Of a stretch of 64,000 nt of DNA, positions 22,063 through 32,112 are shown one piece after another. Location of the stretch: assembly GCF_040412425.1 (NCBI RefSeq), contig NC_089753.1:44832413-44896412 (forward strand), read 5' to 3'. The notes under the pieces are model-generated. The model saw nothing but the letters and a program-made list of their open reading frames with translations. It was not told the origin of the DNA and did not search any database. Source of the DNA: Macrobrachium rosenbergii (lineage: Eukaryota > Arthropoda > Malacostraca > Decapoda > Palaemonidae). A program made the position numbers and the translations under genes. The first letter of the stretch is position 1; every line of letters starts with the position of its first letter.

Positions 22063-23153
22063 TTAGCTCGGCCGTTTTGAGCCACATTGTTCTCGGCAGA
22101 GGTTTTGGGGCTTGCCGTGTATTTGTAGCTGGTCTGACGGTGTTCTTTTCCTGTTTCGGCTGAAATCTCTTCTGGACTGTTCCAGTTCTTCCCTCGTGTA
22201 GAACCTTTTACGGGGCTGGGGTTGGGGAGGTTTCTTCCCTAGATCTACTTTCTTTGCCCTTCTGGTTCCTTTGGAAGAGCAGCCTTTACTATAGCCAGTC
22301 TTGCTGGGCAACCCCAGGCCATAGCCTGTATGTTTGAGGTGGCAATTTGAGCACCTGGGTGTGGTTGGTTCTCCAGCTTTATGTTTGTTTATGCACTCTT
22401 CAGTCGGGTGCCTCTTGTTGCATACTGCACATATCTCTACCTGAGATATGCATTGAGCCTTGTGATGCCCAAATTTCTGACATTTGTAGCATCTGAGAGG
22501 TTCAGGGTAGTAGGTTTTTGTGGTATATTTTCCAAATATTCCCAGGTCTATTTTCTCTGAATGAACGACGTAAACGAAAGTTACCAGGATTGTTTTCGTC
22601 AGGCTGCCTTGCTTATTTTTCATTCTTTCCGCAGCAGTTACATATTCCAGTTCTTTTATTCGGCTTTCATGTAGTTCAAATGGGTAGCCGACAACAACTG
22701 CTTTTTTGATTCTGTCTTCTTCTTTCAGTTCTTTTAGGTTGATGGCCGAGGTGTTCCTTAGGATGGATAAGGCCTTTTGATCTCTTGTTGAGATTGTCCA
22801 GTGTCCCTGCTTATTGGGTCTTGCCAGCATTTTTAAGTTTTTATTCTTTCTTTCAAAGTCCGCTACAGCTCTGTAAGCCTCAGTGGGGTTACTTGCAAGG
22901 ACCCTGAAGTAAGTTGGTTTTGGCTGGTTCTCATTCCTTGTTTGGTTGGTTCTAGTTGATGTTGGGTTGGTTTCCTCGTGTTCGCTGATCGTGATTCTTT
23001 TCCGTGCTTTTTTGTTCTTTTAGACTGTGCTATTTGCCAGTCTTGGTTTCCATCTTCATCCTGTTCATTGGTTCTTTTCCTACGTCCTTCTTCAGTTCCG
23101 GTTCCGGTTTCCATGGTGGTGGGGTTCGTTTGGGTATCCATTTCCAGAGTCAT
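22063..23153 (-). pseudogene. LINE ORF1 (gag-like) with CCHC knuckles, frameshifted
   Basis: A charged N-terminal part (22863-23153) and a downstream part (22063-22830) lie in different frames. The second continues the gag-like protein through a likely RNA-binding fold to three knuckles: CYKCQKFGHHKAQC, CAVCNKRHPTEEC and a third (CSNCHLKHTG...) whose last Cys is lost. A frame change lies near 22860-22910. ORF1 proteins of this type bind LINE RNA. Confidence 0.8.
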
Positions 23154-23227
23154 TCCAAGTCGTAAGAAGGGGGAGGGAGAGACAGACAGTGTGACTGGTC
23201 GGGTTGTCCAACCCTTTAAGCCCTAAA

Positions 23228-23833
23228 CAGACAAAGTTATACTCGGAGTAGAAATATGAGTTAAAAAAGAACCTGAAATTCAAATGTTATAATTATGAGG
23301 ATGGGGAGGCCCCATCTATCCTATCAGTAGCTATGTACTGACTGCAGCAGTTGCAGCTGGGATTCCCCTTACTGCTCTTGGAGCACTAAGACGACCCAGC
23401 AGTCAAGTCCTACAGTCAGGGGCTTTGAGGGTAATCAAACTCTTACACCAGTTTATTTAAAACTTACTCTTTTCTCCGTCGTATTCCTATCCTAATCTAC
23501 ACTTGGCTTATAGGCGCCAAGCCTAACAGTCCTGTGCCACTTGCCACAGACGGAGAGAGTGGAAGATTTCGACTCTTTATTCCTGCTTCAACTGGAGTTT
23601 TAAGACCACAACGGCTACCAGATGTTCCCAGGAGAGTCTAGTTAGTAGAAAAGTTAGTGTCAGTAATTTTATTCTTTCTTATAGAAAGAGCTGTAAACCA
23701 GCCAAATATATAGGTTGAGCCTTCTGCAGAAGGCTCTGAAGACGCCCCCTTCAGCGGCGTGCACGGCAGGAGCAGCAGCAGGGCAGCCCCTACAAACAGT
23801 CAGCAGGGCAGAAGCAGTGCAGCAACAGCAGGC
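23228..23833. other. Non-coding, unrecognised
   Basis: Moderate GC, no repeat in the window matches it clearly. A frame from 23715 runs through the CAG repeat, but I see no family resemblance. Confidence 0.35.
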
Positions 23834-23847
23834 AGGTCCTGGGGTGT

Positions 23848-23919
<72 letters not shown>
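23848..23919. repeat. (CAG)24 trinucleotide repeat
   Basis: Twenty-four uninterrupted CAG units inside a wider CAG-rich zone (about 23765-23990) with interruptions. Depending on frame it would give Ala, Gln or Ser runs. A gene is not supported because the frames lack any domain and run into a TA array. Confidence 0.97.
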
Positions 23920-23920
<1 letters not shown>

Positions 23921-24292
23921 TCAGCAGCAGTGGCAGCAGCAGCAGCAGAAGCAGGCAAGCAGGCAGGTCCTCAGGAAGCAGCAGAGCAGGAAGGTCTGGG
24001 AGGTGTTCTCTCAGTGGGAGCTGAGAGAGCACTGCGGAAGGGCTGCCTTCGCCCTGACCTTTTATTGCTTCTGGACTGGGGTGGGGGCCGATGTCCTGAC
24101 CCAGGGCACGCTGCTATCTCATAGAAAATGGTATTTTCATCTTTCTGTACCAAAGAAAACGGTGCAAAGCAGATTACTGGTCCCCAGCAATTATATTTTC
24201 TCTGAGCCCTTATTTCCCCTGACCTTCAAAGGTTCAAACCAACCCAAAGCAGGGAAGGAGAAGAGTTTCCTAGCTTATTTTGTTATTACTTT

Positions 24293-24680
<388 letters not shown>

Positions 24681-24686
24681 TATAAG

Positions 24687-24687
24687 G

Positions 24688-24742
<55 letters not shown>
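24687..24742. repeat. (ATT)n microsatellite
   Basis: About 18 ATT units. Confidence 0.97.
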
Positions 24743-24743
<1 letters not shown>

Positions 24744-24745
24744 CA

Positions 24746-24810
24746 AAATAGTTTTACCTGACCACTGAGCTGATTATCAACTCTCACAGGGCTGCCCCGA
24801 AGGATTTGTT
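24746..24810 (-). mobile_element. SINE family 1, 3' end fragment
   Basis: CCACTGAGCTGATTA and the GGGCTG...GAAGGATT stretch match the 3' end of the SINE at 61341-61604, in reverse orientation. An ATT array abuts it. Confidence 0.7.
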
Positions 24811-24930
24811 TTTGCTTATATATATATTTTTTTTATATATTTTGTCAATTAAATTACAATTTTTCAAAAAGCTTTAAAATCGGATTAATTGCACATGTTG
24901 AAGTTTCTGACAAAATTTCACTGATCGATT

Positions 24931-24955
24931 TATATATATATATATATATATATAA

Positions 24956-25005
<50 letters not shown>
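24931..25005. repeat. (TA)n microsatellite
   Basis: TA array with one TAA interruption, abutting the LTR-like sequence. Confidence 0.95.
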
Positions 25006-25006
<1 letters not shown>

Positions 25007-25009
25007 CAA

Positions 25010-26142
25010 GTTACAAGAAGTCACTGCACAGCCAACCCTTAGTTTGCCCTTAGTTTATCGAAAGTAGAATCGTCGCTGCATAGCCAATCCCAGTTGACCT
25101 AGATATCAACACACTAAAAGTTATCAACATTTCGATCTGTCCCCTTCCTTTACCTGAAACAGATATTTAGATGGCACGGTCGAAAAGGGCAAAGATAAGA
25201 GGCTGAGTGTCACTCCCTTAAGCAGCTTAGCCCAACTAAGCTGCTTAAAGCAACCATTCTAAAGGCAGATTGAGCTGGCTGAATTGTCTTTCCACAGGAT
25301 ACCTGGGCAGATACAAGCAGGTGGCCGGAACACCTGGAAAATGACACAACTTGGCACACGGTCACCTTACCCGGGAGATCTCTGCACACGGTCAACATAC
25401 TCGGCAGAGATCTTAAAAGGGGCTAGGACAGGAGAAATCTTTGCAGTTAGCCAGAGCAGTCGTACTCGCATGAGAGGTGCTGAGAGGACCCTTCCCCCCC
25501 CCCAACCCCTCTGTCCACACCCGACTCCAGACTCTGCTACGATTCTACAGTCATCCTCGGAACAGACCGTCCAAGTGATTAGTGTGCCGTGCCATTCGTG
25601 TGATTGTCCCTTGTCAGTATTCGTCTGAGACCCGCTTCCCCTAAGGTAAAGTACGAGTGAAGACCTTTCAGTCACGACAGTTTGCCATTAGAAGTGTTTA
25701 TTGAGTGCCAGTATTCCGCTCTGTCCTAGTGCCATGTTATCCAGTGCCACTGCCAATGTTCTGTGTTCCAGTGTAAAGTGTCTATTCATTCCTTGGGTCC
25801 TTGGCACCATCAGTACAGCCTCGAGTCATTGTATGTGTTATATTTTAGTTTACTGGCGTGTAATGTTTCACTCCCTATTGCAGAGGGACTTTGCTGTGGA
25901 CTCATCTTGGACTGTGCCTTGCCATCATTCAAGACTCCAGTAGGAAGATCTTTAGGCATTGCAAGCCTCCTAATAATTCATTTAACCATTTTCCTTTTGA
26001 TTCTTTTCTGTCAATATAATTAATTAATTTAACCAAAGTGTTTACGTAACATTCCCTCATGAAGTAAAGCCCTAAGGACATTGAATCATCCCCATTTTTC
26101 TTTTTCTTTTTATGATTTCCCTTAACGTAAAGTCAGATTTCC
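25010..26142 (+). mobile_element. LTR-like sequence, probably solo, related to 42340-43363
   Basis: The right half (about 25640-26142) follows 42820-43363 in order. Shared landmarks include AAGGTAAAGT, CAGTCAC, TTGGCACC, TGCAGAGG/TACAGAGG, TTGACTGTGCCTTG, GGCATTGCA/GGCCTTGCAT, a late CCCCATTTTT/CCCCCTTTTT run, ACGATTTCC/ATGATTTCC and the end GTCAGATTTC. No coding follows. The left part is less conserved, so the start is uncertain. The kept GTAAAGT and CAG-AGG pair suggests an intron, as in a 5' leader. Confidence 0.55.
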
Positions 26143-26207
26143 AAGGCCAAATTAAAGAAAGATCCGTTGCTGGCCTGTAAAGCATCTTACGAATCTAGAA
26201 ATCCAGG

Positions 26208-26208
<1 letters not shown>

Positions 26209-26281
<73 letters not shown>
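26209..26281. repeat. (TA)n microsatellite
   Basis: TA array directly abutting a SINE family 2 copy. Confidence 0.97.
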
Positions 26282-26285
<4 letters not shown>

Positions 26286-26556
26286 ATCTTCTAAAAACAT
26301 AAACATCTTACACGTCTCGAACTCTCGACCTACCCGCGCAACAACTTCTCGCTGCTGGGAGAAGAGGCGTTGGGTCTGGTATGATACATGTAACATACGC
26401 TACCCGGGTCTAAGCGATGTCAGGCAGGGCAGCCGATCGAGACTACGGTCTACCCCAAAGCCAAATCAAAAGTCCTTCAAAAGAAGGCATCGTGCTTACC
26501 CCATACAAAAATGGGGAAAAAAGCACGTTAAAAGAAGAAGAAGAAGAAGAAGATAT
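26282..26556 (+). mobile_element. SINE family 2, 5'-truncated copy
   Basis: Matches 33290-33580: ACATCTTCTAAAAA, CGTCTCGAACT, CTAAGCGATGTCAGGCAGG, CCAAATCAAA, GAAGGCA..GTGCTTACC and the AGCACGTTAAAA end followed by (GAA)n. The tRNA-like head seen in the other copy is missing; a TA array stands there instead. Confidence 0.8.
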
Positions 26557-26957
26557 ATTCAAACATATATACATATATACTATATATATGCGTGTGTGTG
26601 TATGTGAACGTGTCATTTGCACAGACCTGCAAATTTCTTCAGCTATATGAAGTAGGCGAAGTAACATTCTGCTCTCAGTTCAGATCAAAATCTAGAATTC
26701 TATTTCGGTACTCCCGACCATAAATAGGCGCAGGGTCGTAAGCAACTGCCACGGAACTGTTCACTTTTTTAAAAAGTAGGTCAGGTATGATGACAGAATG
26801 CAGTCGCACACAGGCAGCAGGAGCAGCGGAGTGCGTGCGTGCGTGCGTGCGTGCGCGCCATTTCCGCGTGCATCACTGATGGCAGACTGCCAAGACGGTG
26901 TTATATGTTTCTCTATCTTTCCCTTGAAACACAACCCCGACGACCCCACGTTCCAAT

Positions 26958-26960
<3 letters not shown>
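26557..26960. other. Non-coding; short (GT)n and (GTGC)n runs
   Basis: Contains a GTGC run at about 26830-26858 and no recognised gene. Confidence 0.4.

Positions 26961-27024
<64 letters not shown>
26961..27024. repeat. (GA)n microsatellite
   Basis: About 32 GA units. Confidence 0.98.
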
Positions 27025-27026
<2 letters not shown>

Positions 27027-27308
27027 TTACAGGGGTTGTGATGGCTTTTTTTTTTTTTTTGACTGATGTGCACCACGGGCTGGGTAAGTAATATTCACCG
27101 AATGCATTTATAACTGTGCTTTTGGGACGCTGCTTATGTAAATATATATCACACTGTTCCAGCTGATTTTCCTTCTATTATTAGGTCTTGGAACATGAAA
27201 TAATTGCAGCTGGGTGAACAGGTGGGCATCAAGGCGAGAGCGAGCTACGGACCTAATACAAGTGAACTGAGCGTATCACTACTCAACCACCTATCAAAAA
27301 AAAAAATT
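27025..27308. other. Non-coding, nothing recognised
   Basis: A T-run at 27046-27060; otherwise no feature. Confidence 0.4.
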
Positions 27309-27385
<77 letters not shown>

Positions 27386-27522
27386 GTGCGTGTGTCTATG
27401 TGTGCGTGTGTTTAACAGCCGAAGCCACGGGAAAAGCTTGAAATGAAACAACAGAGTGCGTTGCACATTCATACAATCTTCGGGCCCATTGATAAACAAA
27501 TCACGTGTATATTTTTGTGATC

Positions 27523-27611
<89 letters not shown>
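27309..27611. repeat. Two (TA)n arrays around a short spacer
   Basis: TA arrays at 27309-27385 and 27528-27611 around a 140-base spacer. Long inverted pairing between them is possible. Confidence 0.95.
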
Positions 27612-27613
<2 letters not shown>

Positions 27614-27958
27614 TTTCCTAGGCTCTCATTCTTCAAGAGAATGACGCCGCCTCTCGTCTTTAAGACAACGCAAATGAAATGGCAGCATAAACCTCTCTTT
27701 CTCTCTACCTCCCTACTTTTGCATTAAACGAAACATCTCCATCCTCTGGGTAATATCTGGGTCAAAGAATAACGGTTAACGACGTAGGAAGGGGAGGATC
27801 TCGAAAGGCAATTTTCTCCTGATGTATTCCACTTGTATCCTACGCTGGAGCGCAGTTGCGAGATCGCTCAGCAGCTGAGGGAAAATAGTTCCCTCTGACC
27901 TTCACGGCAAATTGTGTACAATTTTGGGAATTGTACGTCTGACGAGATCGCATTGGAA
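27612..27958. other. Non-coding, nothing recognised
   Basis: No coding or repeat signal that I can identify. Confidence 0.35.
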
Positions 27959-28130
27959 TATTAGATTTAGGCCTGATGCGAAGCACTGGGACCTGTGAGG
28001 TCATTCAGCGCCGAAAGGAAAACCGAGAGTATTGGGAGGTTTGAAAGGTGTAACAGGAGGATAACCTCGCAGTTCCGCTATGAAACAACTGTTAGAGAAG
28101 GTGGAAAGCAAGATGAGGTCGAAGAACGGA
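27959..28130 (-). repeat. Common decapod interspersed repeat, partial
   Basis: Reverse-orientation copy of the right part of 48570-48877: GCACTGGGACCT, GTGAGGTCATTCAGCGC and the AGGTGTAACAGGAGGA stretch that I recognise from this family. Confidence 0.75.
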
Positions 28131-28221
28131 AGGGTCTTAGATGTTGGTATAAGGACAGGCAGATATCTTGTTTTAAACTTTTTACGCATCTACGTTCAAG
28201 ATGTAGTTACGTTCGCTTTTA

Positions 28222-28520
28222 GTTTTAGTTTTCTGTAAAGGAAAACTATTGAGATGGCTATTTGTCTGTCAGTCCGCACTTTTTCTGTCCGCCCTCAGAT
28301 CTTAAAAACTACTGAGGCTAGAGGGCTGCAAATTGGTATGTTGATCATACACCCTTTAATCTTCAAACATACCGAATTACAGCCCTCTAGCTTCAATAGT
28401 TTTGAATTTATTTAAGGTTAAAGTTAGCCATGATCGTGCTTTGGCAACGCTATAGGACAGGCCACCACCGGGCCGTGGCTGAAAGCTTCATGGGTCACGA
28501 CTCATACAGCATTATACACT
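28222..28520 (+). mobile_element. Hairpin-forming interspersed repeat, copy 1
   Basis: Contains a long imperfect inverted repeat: 28305-28342 pairs with 28366-28403 (about 33 of 38 positions by eye). The outside (TTTTCTGTCCGCCCTCAGAT on the left, CAGGCC..GGCCG..TCATGGG on the right) matches 56099-56396 in the opposite orientation. No reading frame. I recognise this as a frequent repeat in decapod genomes, class unknown to me. Confidence 0.75.
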
Positions 28521-29164
<644 letters not shown>

Positions 29165-29166
<2 letters not shown>

Positions 29167-30020
29167 AGAAATCTACACTGCGTTGTGGTTAAGGAATCTT
29201 AAATACGTCCCTAAAATCAATTTTATTTTTTAACTGAAATGTTCTCCAAACAACCAATATTCTTACATGACATATCTTTCGAAATGTGTTTCAAATGCCG
29301 TTCCATTTATCAAAAAGAGGATTTTATCAACAAGAGAATATTCTTTACCTGAAGCTGGAGCAATGCCAGTTTTACTCACTACTAACAATTCATCTCTAGA
29401 AAGAAGGCAAGAATGGACTTAGAGGTATAATGAATCATAATAATTTTTAAGCCAGACAACTAGAAATTGACTCAGCTACAACTTTGGTCGCACATCTATG
29501 CGTTTTCTATATCTGGACAGCTTTAAGTAATGACGGGAAACAGCCAAACGACCCTGGGGACCAAGCAACGTGTTACAATGCTCAGTTTCTGTTCTTTCTG
29601 AGAAACCAACGGATTACTGGTACTTGTTACTAACCGGGCTTTTGTTTATCATTATTGTATATCAAATAATTTTATCAACCTTGTTTATAAAAGCAGGAAG
29701 TCACTAGCCTAAAGTCCTTTATGAGAAAAAGAGCCATAAGAAATTGAGAAGTAAAGAATAAATCTTAAAAGGAGAACAACAAAGAAAAAGAAATGTGGCA
29801 AATAGGAAAGTGAAATACTCAATATAAAAAAAAGAACATGTGAACTGAAATTCACGCCAGCCCTCCAAGCAAAGGCAGCTTACGATATCTTATCTTAATC
29901 TGCTAACAACCAAATTTTATCTGATATCACTACTGAGTGACACCTGGTTCTTTCTCATATGTAATGTTACGGCAACATCGAGCAAATATAATATAAGAAA
30001 ACAATTCCTAAAACACAAGC
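29165..30020. other. Non-coding, nothing recognised
   Basis: AT-rich sequence without any frame or repeat I can name. Confidence 0.35.
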
Positions 30021-30676
30021 AAAACAGCTTTCATTCGATTTAATGATCTCAAAAAATAAACTCTTAACAGCTTTCATTCGATTTAATGATCTCAAAAAAT
30101 ACTCTTAACAGCTTTCATTCGATTTAATGATCTCAAAAAATAAACTGTTAACAGCTTTCATTCGATTTAATGATCTCAAAAATAAACTCCTAACAGCTTT
30201 CATTCGATTTAATGATCTCAAAAACTAACTCTTAACAGCTTTCATTCGATTTAGTGATCTCAAAAAATAAATTCTTAACAGCTTCCATTCGATTTAATGA
30301 TCTCAAAAAATAAACTCTTAACAGCTTTCATTCGATTTAATAATCTCAAAAAATAAACTCTTAACACCTTTCATTCGATTTAATAATCTCAAAATATAAA
30401 CTCTTAACACCTTTCATTAGATTTATTGAGCTTAAATTAACAGCTTTCAATCGATTTAATGATCTCAAAAAATAAACTCTTGACAGCTTTCATTAGATTT
30501 CATAACCTTAAATTAACAGATTTCAATCGATTTAATGATCGCAAAAAATAAACTCTTGACAGTTTTCATTAGATTTAATAACCTCAAATTAACTGCTTTC
30601 AATCGATTTAATGATCGCAAAAAATAAACTCTTGACAGCTTTCATTCGATTTAATGATGTCAAAAAATAAACTATT
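30021..30676. repeat. 43-bp minisatellite, about 16 units, with a dimeric section
   Basis: Unit begins AACAGCTTTCATTCGATTTA and continues ATGATCTCAAAAAATAAACTCTT. Units 1-9 are near-uniform 41-44 bp monomers. From about 30406 a 32-base short unit (ending ACCTTAAATT or similar) alternates with a 44-base unit, giving a 76-base higher-order repeat for about three cycles. The last unit returns to the long form. Confidence 0.95.
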
Positions 30677-30959
30677 ACTCCAGTTTGCACAAATGAACAG
30701 ATTCAACAAATAATTGGCGGGATTGTAAAGGCAATTACTTATTGCTTACCGCGCTTCCATTGAATGCTTGGGCCAAGTGGTGTGGGTGAAGGAAGAATAA
30801 AGGAAAGATTTGTTTTCAGTAATGTTTGGATAAACGTGCGCTATTCTCTCCAGCTAACGAGCGACCGATTTATCAAATTCTGCTACATGGCATACGAATG
30901 TTTAATGTATCTCATGAGTTCTTAATAAAACATTTCTAAACATTATAAATATATTAAAT
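30677..30959. other. Non-coding, nothing recognised
   Basis: No feature seen. Confidence 0.35.
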
Positions 30960-30965
30960 ATATAT

Positions 30966-31033
<68 letters not shown>

Positions 31034-31350
31034 TGTCCCCTCCTTTTAAAACTTGTCAGGTGTGGATTTGCAGTCTTTAATGGTTTTGTATATTTGTCCG
31101 TACCGTCGCTTTATATATACTGTATATATATTGATGTCACCACAATTTATAAGATCAGTCCTTCGTTAATGACTTGGAAATAAAGTCGAAACCAGTCAGG
31201 ACCTGCAACCAGTTTCTTATTTTTTCACCTGTGGTGATATGTGATTTATATATATGTATATACACATATATATGTGTGTGTGTATGTATGTACAATGTAT
31301 ATTTATATGTATATGTGTATATATATATTATATATATATATATATATGTT
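30960..31350. repeat. (TA)n arrays at both ends of a short spacer
   Basis: TA array at 30970-31030 and TA/TG-rich arrays at 31095-31130 and 31246-31350. Confidence 0.9.
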
Positions 31351-31423
31351 ACTAGAAAGTCAAGATGTCCCATCTATTGGTAGTATTGGTAGTGACCCCA
31401 TCAAAGGCTGCTGGTAGTGCATC

Positions 31424-31430
<7 letters not shown>

Positions 31431-31510
<80 letters not shown>
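31431..31510. repeat. (CT)n microsatellite
   Basis: About 39 CT units. Confidence 0.98.
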
Positions 31511-31512
<2 letters not shown>

Positions 31513-32112
31513 GTCTACAGCAAAACAAGCTCTACCCAAAATAATTCATTTGACAAAATCTAATATAACTAAACTGCAAGAAATAAGAGATGGAATAAAA
31601 TGGAATATTAAAGTTCCCAAAAGATCATTCACATTATAGTCTTACACTGTAACTTGCAATAGGTCAAAATAAGTCAAAGTCCAATACATTCCCAATGAGT
31701 ACATCTTCAGCCTCTTTCTCAGCGAAACATCTGAAGAAGTCAAATAAATTCCTTATTAACCCAAAAAGCATAAAGATAAAGATATGGGAATTCCTCCCAT
31801 GTTACTCATAAAGTATACGTCATACAATAAATGTTTGAAAGAAAATAATTATAAAAATGGAGAAACACAATCTACATAATATCTAAATCCTTCACACCCT
31901 GGGACTCCGCCCAAAAGGAAAGCACATACACACGTTTCCACTGGAACCTGGACATTTCTGGCGAACGCAGCTACGAAGTCTTGTGACCTGTTCCCACGTC
32001 TCGAGAAACCTGACGGCGCAATTTTACTTAATTAGGAAATGCTTCAGATAATGCCTAAACATTCTCTCCAAGATTTTGGTAGAGTTTTCTTCCACACATG
32101 TTAATTAAATAT
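31511..32112. other. 3' flank of the envelope-bearing retroelement
   Basis: On the minus strand this follows the envelope remnant and could hold its 3' LTR, but I find no partner LTR in the window and no clear end. Confidence 0.3.

Larger units (their letters stand above)
17545..23227 (-). mobile_element. LINE with RNase H (I-clade-like), nearly full length, decayed
   Basis: On the minus strand, in order: an ORF1 protein with CCHC knuckles (about 23153-22063), an apurinic-type endonuclease, a reverse transcriptase and an RNase H (21716-18030), then a 3' region with diverged repeats. Having both an endonuclease of this type and RNase H places it in the broad I group of non-LTR retrotransposons. 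Frameshifts and stops break both reading frames in several places, so this copy is not autonomous. Direct repeats of about 25 bases (GGGTTGTCCAACCCTTTAA...) lie at 17716-17741 and 23201-23226. They may be a long target duplication or part of the element, and the outer limits are therefore uncertain. Confidence 0.85.

Noticed and set aside
19488..23226. Plus-strand frames across the LINE
   Set aside because: They are reverse-strand shadows of the minus-strand ORF1 and ORF2.
30021..30676. Regular repeats that could be taken for a CRISPR array
   Set aside because: Units are contiguous with no unique spacers, and the context is eukaryotic; it is a minisatellite.
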